A DNA stretch of 5,332 nt from an uncultured Ruminococcus sp. (lineage in GTDB: Bacteria > Bacillota > Clostridia > Oscillospirales > Acutalibacteraceae). Both the position numbers and the translations under genes were made by a program. The notes under the pieces were generated by a model. That model was not told the origin of the DNA. It saw only the letters and a program-made list of their open reading frames with translations, and searched no databases. Shown here in pieces: positions 1 through 5,331 of the stretch (the stretch's first letter is position 1; every line of letters begins with the position of its first letter). The stretch is from contig CACZPV010000024.1 in the NCBI GenBank assembly GCA_902783065.1, positions 1 through 5,332 on the forward strand. Direction: 5' to 3'.

Positions 1-714
1 AATTCCTGCCTGATGGCATTTGTCAACGAACTCCATAAAATCAAACGCACTGCCGTAACGTGAGGTTACCGCATAATAACCGGTTACCTGATAGCCCCAT
101 GATGCATCGAACGGATATTCTGTCAGCGGCATCATCTCAACATGTGTATAACCCATATCCTTCAGATACGGAATCAGTTCATCCGCCAGCTTACTGTATG
201 AGAAATGATTTCCGTCTTTATACTTTCTCCATGAACCTGCATGCATTTCGTAAATATTCATCGGACTGCTGTAAGATTCATGCTTATGTTTGATTTCAGC
301 CCATTCCTCATCATGCCATTCATAGCCGTCAATATCGACATAAACAGAAGCATTATTCGGTCTGGTTTCGTAATGATAAGCATAAGGATCAGACTTCATA
401 ATACAGGAACCGTCATAAGTTTCTATACTGTATTTATAGATAGAATACTGCGGAACGATGTCTGCGATAAAGCATTCCCATACACCGCCGTCAGTAGTAT
501 GTATCATTCGGTGTGCAGTACGATCCCAGTTATTAAAATTACCGACAACCGAAACCGACTTCGCATTAGGCGCCCAGACACGGAACATAACACCGTCTTT
601 ACCGAGCATATTAGCCTTATGAGCACCCATATATCTGTATGCGTGATAATGTTCGCCGCTGTGGAACAAATCCATATCCGAACGACCATTATTATCGTTA
701 TTGCCAAGCTGCAT
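1..714 (-). CDS. glgB: 1,4-alpha-glucan branching enzyme, N-terminal 238 residues (3' end outside window)
   Basis: Makes alpha-1,6 branch points in glycogen by cleaving and transferring alpha-1,4-glucan chains; a cytoplasmic GH13 enzyme of glycogen synthesis. My translation of the reverse strand begins MQLGNNDNNG and stays open to the window edge. Visible parts: a carbohydrate-binding module 48 at about residues 20-130 (GVMFRVWAPN at 41-50, VVGNFNNWD at 56-64), the linker NIYEMHAGSW at 153-162, and the start of the GH13 barrel with VEMMPLTEYPFDASWGYQ at 192-209 and TGYYAVTSRYG at 211-221, all hallmark branching-enzyme segments. The frame leaves the window just before the first catalytic-region motif, so the catalytic residues cannot be checked. 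Family members are usually about 630-730 residues. The start at 714 is supported by AAAGGGG at 724-730, nine bases upstream. It has its own promoter and is separated from the other genes by a terminator. Identity is near certain; whether the gene is intact is unknown. Confidence 0.96.
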   Translation of the reverse strand, partial: MQLGNNDNNGRSDMDLFHSGEHYHAYRYMGAHKANMLGKDGVMFRVWAPNAKSVSVVGNFNNWDRTAHRMIHTTDGGVWECFIADIVPQYSIYKYSIETYDGSCIMKSDPYAYHYETRPNNASVYVDIDGYEWHDEEWAEIKHKHESYSSPMNIYEMHAGSWRKYKDGNHFSYSKLADELIPYLKDMGYTHVEMMPLTEYPFDASWGYQVTGYYAVTSRYGSAFDFMEFVDKCHQAGI

Positions 715-758
715 ATAAAACAACCCCTTTTTTTACCAAATACTGTTTATTAATTACT

Positions 759-787
759 ATCATACATTAATTTTTAATAAATTTCAA
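759..787 (-). promoter_or_regulatory. Sigma-A type promoter for glgB
   Basis: Reading the minus strand, TTGAAA (782-787) is followed after exactly 17 bases by TATGAT (759-764), each one or two bases from the housekeeping consensus. The start point would fall near position 752, giving a leader of about 38 bases that contains the glgB ribosome binding site. The surroundings are very AT-rich, so chance matches are easier, but hexamers, spacing and position all agree. Confidence 0.7.
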
Positions 788-1159
788 GTGCTTTTCATAT
801 TCTTTTTATATAATTTATTTAATTTTATTCTGTTAATATATAAAAGTTTACACCGCTGCTGAATATTACCTTTTTCTCCAAAGAAATTATGGAAACACTG
901 AATAAGTCGTCATCTGACTGCCGGAACCGAAACGCGATAGCCGCTCACAAGCACTCCCTCTTTTTCAGTTATTCAAACCTCACCCCTGCCGCTCGAATAT
1001 GATAAAAGCCGGCAGATTTCTTATTATTACTTATCCATAAAGTCAACTTCACAGATTCAGGGATCAGTTGTCTTTGATACCCGACAAAATCATTTTTATT
1101 GTATCATTTAATCTCTGTCGCAATTTATCATAATTTATGTTTTAACATTAATATTTAAT

Positions 1160-1206
1160 AAAAAATAGACAGACTTTGCGGAAAATATCCTCGCAGATTC
1201 AAGTCT
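1160..1206 (-). terminator. Weak terminator-like hairpin
   Basis: On the minus strand AGACTT (1201-1206) and TGCG (1192-1195) can pair with CGCA (1177-1180) and AAGTCT (1171-1176), giving about ten pairs interrupted by a five-base bulge. It is followed shortly by a T-rich run (CTATTTTTTATT, from about 1168 downward). It lies about 70 bases beyond the much stronger terminator at 1274-1318, with no gene between them, so it would be a back-up terminator at most. Confidence 0.35.
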
Positions 1207-1210
1207 ACTT

Positions 1211-1336
1211 TCTATCAGATATTAGTATAACAGCAGAAGTAATGCAATAATTATCCGGATGACGAGATGAATCAAAAAAACAGCTCAGCCGGTATCAACC
1301 ATCCGGTTAAGCTGTTTTATACTAATATTCGATAAG
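1211..1336. repeat. Imperfect inverted arms flanking the terminator
   Basis: The segment 1211-1234 is nearly the reverse complement of 1311-1336. An exact 12-base core (ATATTAGTATAA at 1219-1230; TTATACTAATAT at 1317-1328) is extended on both sides with two short indels and a few mismatches, so about 20 of 24 positions can pair. The right arm overlaps the distal arm of the terminator stem. Together the arms bound a ~126-bp unit. This could be the end pair of a small non-autonomous element, or an alternative RNA fold. Confidence 0.55.
1274..1318 (-). terminator. Intrinsic terminator after the small membrane gene
   Basis: On the minus strand the arm AAAACAGCTTAACCGG (1303-1318) pairs with CCGGCTGAGCTGTTTT (1277-1292): 16 positions with one mismatch and one G-U pair, ten-base loop, then a run of seven T (1274-1280). 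It lies about 70 bases after the stop of the 79-residue gene, closing transcription before the glgB unit. The plus strand also forms the stem, but only four T follow it, so it is mainly a minus-strand terminator. Confidence 0.9.
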
Positions 1337-1387
1337 ATGCTTTAAAATATCTTTCGCTGCTCCTAAGTATGCAGTATTTACAATTAT

Positions 1388-1627
1388 TTACCGAACCTCA
1401 TCTTTCAGGGAACGATACCCCAGCACAAAGGCGGCTGCTTCAAAGATAATACCGAACTGGCTTAAGCTGGCAGTCGTGATTTTATCTCGTGTCATACCAA
1501 ATATACGACCTATCGATTCATATACCTCTGTGTTCCCGCTCATATAACAAATGACAGCAAACAAAATAATCAGTACTCCTATACCCCCGAAAATAAGAGC
1601 CGAAATCATCAATGGCTTATTTTTCAT
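1388..1627 (-). CDS. Small membrane protein of unknown function (79 residues)
   Basis: I do not recognise the family. From MKNKPLMISA the protein has a short positive N-terminus, then a long hydrophobic span at about residues 6-29 (very likely one membrane helix or an uncleaved signal anchor), a polar middle (about 30-57, including SGNTEVYESIG and FGMTRDK), and a second weaker hydrophobic stretch at about 58-71 followed by the charged tail SLKDEVR. No catalytic motif is visible. The frame is open 23 codons further upstream, to an ATG at 1696, but those codons run into repeat copy A. The start at 1627 has AAAGGAGG at 1638-1645 ten bases ahead, so I choose it. It follows the MetH-like gene in the same direction across a 195-base gap filled mostly by the repeat, and ends before a strong terminator. 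Expression is plausible; function is unknown. Confidence 0.7.
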   Translation of the reverse strand: MKNKPLMISALIFGGIGVLIILFAVICYMSGNTEVYESIGRIFGMTRDKITTASLSQFGIIFEAAAFVLGYRSLKDEVR

Positions 1628-1637
1628 GATATTTTTA

Positions 1638-1645
1638 CCTCCTTT
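1638..1645 (-). promoter_or_regulatory. Ribosome binding site that sets the 79-residue start
   Basis: AAAGGAGG on the minus strand, ten bases before the ATG at 1627. The alternative in-frame ATG at 1696 has no comparable site and lies inside the dispersed repeat, so this site favours the shorter protein. Confidence 0.8.
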
Positions 1646-1664
1646 GACTTTAACCTGAATTGGT

Positions 1665-1775
1665 CGATTGTAAAAGTCTGAAATTCCTTTACCCATGCGT
1701 TTTACAATTTTTCTCCGCTGTAATCCGTCATTTTCGCAGCTTTTGCGGCAAAAACGACTACTTTTTTTACAATCG
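1665..1775 (-). repeat. Dispersed repeat, copy A, with 11-bp terminal inverted repeats
   Basis: A ~111-bp unit matching 5169-5295. It is bounded by CGATTGTAAAA (1665-1675) and its exact reverse complement TTTTACAATCG (1765-1775). Shared with copy B: a 29-base identical run (1663-1691), CATGCG, and an almost identical ~36-base run through 1701-1736 differing by one T. Copy A lacks a 17-base segment present in copy B. The part beyond about 1737 is more diverged. On the minus strand it lies 37 bases before the start codon of the 79-residue gene, in the same orientation relative to that gene as copy B has to the DUF1934 gene. No transposase or target duplication is apparent. It resembles a MITE-like or other small dispersed element, but it could be a conserved leader. 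Confidence 0.85.
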
Positions 1776-1822
1776 GCTACATTAATCTGAATCCGTTAAA
1801 TTCATAATTAAAAATTCTCTGC

Positions 1823-2935
1823 TCAATATATAACAGCTCCATATTTTTTACATAGCTGTTCCAGTTCATCCCGTTCAACAGCACAGCGGCTGTCAACGAT
1901 CAAACGACCCGTAAAGTATCTCAGTGCTGCTTCCAGCGTTGTTGCATCATTAGCCTGAACGGTTACAGGAAGCCGTGACATATTGGAGTTTACCGCAAGC
2001 AAAGAAACATCATCACTTGAATGTAATGCAATGCACACAGAATTAATGTTTTCATCATCCATATCTATCAGATCATCACTCATACCGTAATCACATTCAA
2101 CAGGTTCACTAAGTTCGATATTATCAGGAAGAAAAAAAACTTCGCTTTCGACAGCAGCCGCATAGCTGTCTTTTTCACTTTCTTCGTCAAAAACACTGCC
2201 ATTCCTCAGTATTGATGCCGTAGTTTCCGCAGACTCCACATCAGATGTGTTTATAAAAACGGATGCACCGCTTTCCGACAGAAATTTAAGTTCATATTCA
2301 TTCAATTCAGTAAAATTTCCGACAGCAATCAGCGGAATTTCAGCATGGGGCAAAATATTATGCAGCAGTTCAGGCAATTCACCTATACCATCCGTACTAT
2401 AGATGCCAAACGCCGAAGCCCCCAGCGACTGTAGTGTGATCAATGCAGCAATATAATCCACTTCGTTTTCGCTCTTGCCATCTTCATCTGCATTAACCGT
2501 AATAAAAACAGGAATTTCTGCCTGTACGCCTGCAATAACCGCCGCTCTCATCTGCCACAAACGACTGTTGTTTTTAATAACAATAATATCTGCTCCGAGA
2601 TCACGCAGAATTGTCATTTTTTCCAGATAATCGAATACAGCTCCCTCAAAAGCACCGCAGTCATATTCTTCTGCTGCACAATCCTCACTGCTGAGTACTG
2701 CTCCGATCAGTGCCTTTTCATTTGCTTTTCTTTTAGCTGCGTCAATTGCTGCTGCATAACGCTCTGCAAGTTCGTCATCATCATCTGTTTCTTCCAGTTT
2801 TATATGAGTAATATCCTGCGTATCGGCAAGAATCAGGTTCTCATGACAGACTCGCCCTCCGGAATCTCCGCTGTCCGCTTCTTCTGTAATTTTAGGTGCA
2901 TTAGCTGCAAGGGGAAGGCTGAAATTATAATTCAT
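1823..2935 (-). CDS. MetH-like protein: zinc-less homocysteine methyltransferase-type barrel plus partial pterin-binding domain
   Basis: A 370-residue acidic protein. Residues about 60-235 follow the homocysteine S-methyltransferase pattern: AERYAAAIDAAKRKA (57-71), YLEKMTILRDLGADIIVI (103-120), IPVFITVNADEDGKS (141-155), TLQSLGASAFGI (167-178), IPLIAVGNF (200-208). Residues about 310-370 follow the start of the MetH pterin-binding domain: LPVTVQANDATTLEAALRY (322-340), FTGRLIVDS (341-349), LCKKYGAVIY (361-370), where the protein ends. In active enzymes zinc is held by a cysteine in GxNCxxGP and two in GGCCG; here these read GIYSTDGIG (177-185) and ASVFINTSD (224-232), with no cysteine. The acidic region about 245-300 looks like a linker. 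It probably cannot methylate homocysteine; it may be a binding or regulatory homologue or a decaying remnant. Full MetH is well over 800 residues. It lies 83 bases after argS in the same direction. Confidence 0.8.
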   Translation of the reverse strand: MNYNFSLPLAANAPKITEEADSGDSGGRVCHENLILADTQDITHIKLEETDDDDELAERYAAAIDAAKRKANEKALIGAVLSSEDCAAEEYDCGAFEGAVFDYLEKMTILRDLGADIIVIKNNSRLWQMRAAVIAGVQAEIPVFITVNADEDGKSENEVDYIAALITLQSLGASAFGIYSTDGIGELPELLHNILPHAEIPLIAVGNFTELNEYELKFLSESGASVFINTSDVESAETTASILRNGSVFDEESEKDSYAAAVESEVFFLPDNIELSEPVECDYGMSDDLIDMDDENINSVCIALHSSDDVSLLAVNSNMSRLPVTVQANDATTLEAALRYFTGRLIVDSRCAVERDELEQLCKKYGAVIY

Positions 2936-2942
2936 CGTCATA

Positions 2943-2946
2943 CTCC
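2943..2946 (-). promoter_or_regulatory. Ribosome binding site that decides the MetH-like start
   Basis: On the minus strand AAAAAAGGAG ends one base before an ATG at 2941 and seven bases before a second in-frame ATG at 2935. One base is too close for initiation, so the ATG at 2935 (MNYNFSL) is preferred and the protein is two residues shorter than the longest open frame. Confidence 0.75.
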
Positions 2947-2961
2947 TTTTTTGGTCAGTCA

Positions 2962-2990
2962 GCGGTCAGATTATGATGTCAGATGACCGC
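2962..2990 (-). other. Hairpin in the argS to MetH-like spacer
   Basis: GCGGTCA (2962-2968) and TGACCGC (2984-2990) are a perfect 7-bp inverted pair with a 15-base loop; partial pairing can continue outward (GACT against TGACT). On the minus strand no T run follows; the next bases lead straight into the ribosome binding site of the MetH-like gene. It is therefore not a standard terminator, and might be an mRNA processing or stability hairpin between co-transcribed genes. Confidence 0.45.
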
Positions 2991-3018
2991 AGTCGTTCAG
3001 ATTTCAGAACAATACTCA

Positions 3019-4704
3019 TTACATTGATTCCGGCGCAGTAATCTTGAACATAGTCAGAATGTTGGCAATAACAGTTCTGGCTGCAAGACAAAGTGATAAT
3101 CTTGCCTGCATAAGCGATTCATCATCACTTTTCACCTTACATGCATTATAGAATTTGTGAAAAAGTGCCGCTGTATCATAGACGTATCTTGTAATCTTGG
3201 ATGGATCATAATCTTTGGCAGCACTGACGATTTCGTCCTCAAGAGATGCAAGCTTATTGATCAGTTCAATTTCCTCAGGAGCAGTCAGTTTTTCATAATC
3301 CTCAGCCGTACAGGTACGTGGAGTAATATTTTCCTCAGCAAGTTTTCTTACAATATTACAGATTCTTGCATGAGCGTACTGTACGTAGTATACAGGGTTT
3401 TGTGAAGTTTTTTCGACCGCGAGATCCAGATCAAAATCAAAATGAGTATTAGCCTCTCTGAGATTAAAGAAAAACCTTGCAGCATCTATAGGAATTTCTT
3501 CCAGCAGTGTTACCAGCGTAATAGCTTTACCGCTTCTCTTGGACAGCTTATACTGTTCTCCGTTCTTGATCAGTCTTACCATCTGCATAAGTACAACATC
3601 CAGCTTTGATGCATCTACCCCCAGAGCTGTCAATGCTGCTTTAAGTCTTGGAACATAGCCGTGATGATCGGCACCAAGAACATCAATTGCCTTATCATAA
3701 TTTCTTGTAACAAGTTTATCATAATGATATGCAATATCCGGTACAACATATGTAGGAAGTCCGTTGGAACGAATCAGAACAAAGTCCTTATCCGCACCAA
3801 ATTCGGAAGCTCTGAACCATACCGCACCATCCTGCTCATAAGTATGTCCTTTCTCGGTCAGCATTTCAACAATATGTTTTACAGCACCGCTGTTGTGCAG
3901 AGTACTTTCTCTGAACCAATTATCATATCTGATACGATACTTAAGAAGATCTCTTTCCAGACCTTCAATATTTAACGGCAGCGCATAGGCAACAAGAGCT
4001 TTTCTTCTTTCTTCGCCTGATGCTTCAACATATTTGTCACCATTGATTTCAGCGAAAGCTTTGGCATGATCTATAATATCCTGACCATGGTAAGCATCTT
4101 CCGGCATCTCAATACCATCCTTGTACAGCTGCATATATCGAATTTCAAGCGACAATCCGAATTTTTCAATCTGGTTACCTGCATCATTCACATAAAACTC
4201 TCTTGAAACATTATATCCTGCCTCGTCAAGCAGACTTGCCAGCTGGTCACCAAGTGCGCCGCCTCTCGCGTTGCCGACATGCATTGGTCCTGTAGGATTA
4301 GCTGACACAAATTCAACAAGAACTCTTTTACCTGCGCCAAAATCGGATCTGCCATAGTCCTTGCCTCTTTCATTTATTTCATTCAGGACATCTGCATAAA
4401 AAGACGGTGCATAAAAGAAATTAATAAATCCCGGACCGGCAATTTCAAATCCGGACAATCCGGTGCCTTCCAGATCAATCTTTGAAGTAAGAGCTTCAGC
4501 AATTTTTCTCGGTGCTGCTCTGAATGTTCTTGCAGATACCATAGCAGCATTTGTTGCAAGATCGCCGTGAGTGCGGTCAGCAGGTGTTTCTATATTGAAT
4601 GAGGGAATTTCCGCTTCCGGAAGAAGTCCCTCATTCATAGCAGCTGAAAAAGCGTTATTGATTGCTTTTTCAAGCATCTGTATTGTTTTCTGTGCAGTTG
4701 ACAT
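3019..4704 (-). CDS. argS: Arginyl-tRNA synthetase (ArgRS), full length
   Basis: Charges tRNA-Arg with arginine using ATP in the cytoplasm; class Ia synthetase, essential for translation. The 561 residues match the usual bacterial length of about 550-580. Domains in order: the ArgRS-specific N-terminal tRNA-recognition domain at about 1-100 (TPADRTHGDLATNAAM begins at 40; IAGPGFINFF at 88-97); the Rossmann catalytic core with FVSANPTGPMHVGNARGGAL at 132-151, where HVGN is the HIGH-type signature; GADHHGYVPRL at 344-354; the KMSK-type loop YKLSKRSGKAITL at 385-397; and the all-helical DALR anticodon-binding domain from about 437 to the end, closing with the typical ITAPESM. No frameshift or missing motif is visible. 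The start at 4704 has AAGGAGG nine bases upstream. The start lies 35 bases inside the end of the DUF1934 gene, suggesting co-transcription and translational coupling. Any T-box or other leader control would lie beyond the right edge. Confidence 0.98.
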   Translation of the reverse strand: MSTAQKTIQMLEKAINNAFSAAMNEGLLPEAEIPSFNIETPADRTHGDLATNAAMVSARTFRAAPRKIAEALTSKIDLEGTGLSGFEIAGPGFINFFYAPSFYADVLNEINERGKDYGRSDFGAGKRVLVEFVSANPTGPMHVGNARGGALGDQLASLLDEAGYNVSREFYVNDAGNQIEKFGLSLEIRYMQLYKDGIEMPEDAYHGQDIIDHAKAFAEINGDKYVEASGEERRKALVAYALPLNIEGLERDLLKYRIRYDNWFRESTLHNSGAVKHIVEMLTEKGHTYEQDGAVWFRASEFGADKDFVLIRSNGLPTYVVPDIAYHYDKLVTRNYDKAIDVLGADHHGYVPRLKAALTALGVDASKLDVVLMQMVRLIKNGEQYKLSKRSGKAITLVTLLEEIPIDAARFFFNLREANTHFDFDLDLAVEKTSQNPVYYVQYAHARICNIVRKLAEENITPRTCTAEDYEKLTAPEEIELINKLASLEDEIVSAAKDYDPSKITRYVYDTAALFHKFYNACKVKSDDESLMQARLSLCLAARTVIANILTMFKITAPESM

Positions 4705-5134
4705 TGTTGGTTGCCTCCTTGATTTTCAGCGTAAGTTCGTTAGTACTTGCCAGTTCATTTTCTATGTCGATCGAATAACGGACAGATAATTCCCCTCCGT
4801 CATCGTTCAGATCTATAATTACCTCCTCGGTATAAATACCAAGCGTCATATTCCCGTAGGGGGTACGATACTCACAGCGATGGCGTTCTCCCTTTTCAAG
4901 AATCAGATTGTGGCTCATTTCTCCGCCTTTGATAACAGTAACCACATTATTTTTATCCACCTTAACCGTAGTACGGTAATGATGTTCGGGATTCTGCGGA
5001 TCGTATTCTTTATAGGTGATATATCTGCTGCCGTTCTTCATAACATAAGCAGCATTTGTCTGTAACTCAACTTTATCGGAACTGCCGTTAACGTACTGTT
5101 TTCCGCAGACCGAAAGAAGATATTTTTCATCCAT
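4670..5134 (-). CDS. DUF1934 family beta-barrel protein (YwiB-like), 154 residues
   Basis: A small cytoplasmic protein of the DUF1934 family, which folds as a calycin-like beta-barrel; its biochemical role is not established. No signal peptide or membrane span is seen, and the sequence alternates as expected for successive beta strands. Family-type features: GSRYITYKEYD (35-45), a strand TTVKVDKNNVVTVIKGG (55-71), SHNLILEKGERHRCEY (74-89) and the characteristic YRTPYGNMTLGIYT (89-102), then a C-terminal strand LSVRYSIDI (116-124). The last ~15 residues (NNVNCTENNTDA) are polar and probably disordered. Overlap with the argS ribosome binding site may constrain this tail. The start at 5134 has AAAGGAGGA at 5144-5152. 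From memory, Bacillus subtilis ywiB also sits directly before argS, so the pairing is conserved in Firmicutes. The region just upstream is dispersed repeat copy B. Confidence 0.88.
   Translation of the reverse strand: MDEKYLLSVCGKQYVNGSSDKVELQTNAAYVMKNGSRYITYKEYDPQNPEHHYRTTVKVDKNNVVTVIKGGEMSHNLILEKGERHRCEYRTPYGNMTLGIYTEEVIIDLNDDGGELSVRYSIDIENELASTNELTLKIKEATNNVNCTENNTDA
4714..4720 (-). promoter_or_regulatory. argS ribosome binding site inside the upstream gene
   Basis: AAGGAGG on the minus strand, nine bases before the argS ATG at 4704. It lies within the last codons of the DUF1934 gene, whose stop is at 4670-4672, so ribosomes finishing that gene pass over this site. This geometry fits translational coupling. 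Confidence 0.85.
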
Positions 5135-5140
5135 ATGATT

Positions 5141-5253
5141 TTATCCTCCTTTATTATCTTTAAACAGTCGATTGTAAAAGTCTGAAATTCCTTTATTCAT
5201 GCGTTTTTTGATATCATATGCTTTACAATTTTTTCTCCGCTGTAATCCGTCAT
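5141..5253 (-). other. Two overlapping mini frames inside repeat copy B
   Basis: On the minus strand the repeat holds MTDYSGEKIVKHMISKNA (5197-5253, stop TGA), whose stop overlaps by ATGA the start of MNKGISDFYNRLFKDNKGG (5141-5200, stop TAA). The second frame ends six bases before the DUF1934 start, across its ribosome binding site. Neither has a good ribosome binding site of its own. They could be a short leader peptide pair coupled to the next gene, but comparison with copy A suggests they are pieces of one older frame split by a 17-base insertion. I do not call them as genes. Confidence 0.3.
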
Positions 5254-5295
5254 TTTCGTATCTTTTACGTCGAAAAAACTACTTTTTGACTTTCG
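5169..5295 (-). repeat. Dispersed repeat, copy B, upstream of the DUF1934 gene
   Basis: A ~127-bp unit homologous to 1665-1775. The gene-proximal end CGATTGTAAAA (5169-5179) is identical to copy A. The distal end has diverged (TTTTGACTTTCG, 5284-5295), so the terminal inverted repeat is imperfect here, though AAAGTC and GACTTT can still pair in RNA. It carries an extra 17 bases (5205-5221, containing GATATCATATG) that copy A lacks. It ends 34 bases before the DUF1934 start codon, against 37 bases for copy A and its gene. Confidence 0.85.
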
Positions 5296-5300
5296 GAGCG

Positions 5301-5331
5301 GGGTTTGTGCCGCCGCAGGCGGCACAAACCC
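5301..5331. repeat. Perfect 14-bp GC-rich palindrome
   Basis: GGGTTTGTGCCGCC (5301-5314), loop GCA, and the exact reverse complement GGCGGCACAAACCC (5318-5331). It lies five bases beyond repeat copy B and at the window edge. On the minus strand no T run follows, so it is not a standard terminator in that direction; on the plus strand the following bases are outside the window. It could be a REP-type palindrome, a terminator for a gene pointing right, or a terminator-like end of the unseen upstream gene. Copy A of the repeat has no such palindrome beside it. Confidence 0.85.

Larger units (their letters stand above)
715..1387. other. Non-coding spacer between glgB and the small membrane gene
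   Basis: About 670 bases with no convincing protein gene. Going left to right it holds the glgB leader and promoter (715-787), a very AT-rich stretch (about 770-850), a distinctly GC-richer block (about 886-1015) of unknown nature, another AT-rich stretch (about 1080-1170), a weak terminator-like hairpin (1160-1206), and the intrinsic terminator (1274-1318) nested within inverted arms (1211-1234 and 1311-1336). The GC-richer block contains, on the minus strand, a 12-codon frame VSGYRVSVPAVR (910-948) starting with GTG five bases after GAGGGAG; it is too short to call a gene. Confidence 0.6.

Noticed and set aside
142..145. Residues 142-145 of ArgRS read HVGN instead of HIGH (coordinates given are residue numbers).
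   Set aside because: This variant is, to my knowledge, common in Firmicutes arginyl-tRNA synthetases, so it is not unusual.
241..753. A long plus-strand open frame antisense to glgB.
   Set aside because: It lies fully opposite the clearly recognised glgB frame, has no recognisable motif or ribosome binding site, and its composition is that of a shadow frame. Similar antisense frames opposite argS and DUF1934 were rejected for the same reason.
909..918. The ten bases GTCATCTGAC occur here and, on the other strand, at 2978-2987.
   Set aside because: The match does not extend and the sequence is partly self-complementary; chance is a sufficient explanation.
1097..1106. Extended -10 motif TGATACAAT on the minus strand, a possible second promoter upstream of glgB.
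   Set aside because: The only nearby -35-like hexamer (TTGCGA) is 14 bases away, too short, and the region is AT-rich; not enough to call.
1665..1675. TACAAT within the end of both repeat copies as a promoter -10 box pointing at the next gene.
   Set aside because: No -35-like hexamer lies at 16-18 bases in either copy, so a sigma-A promoter is not supported.
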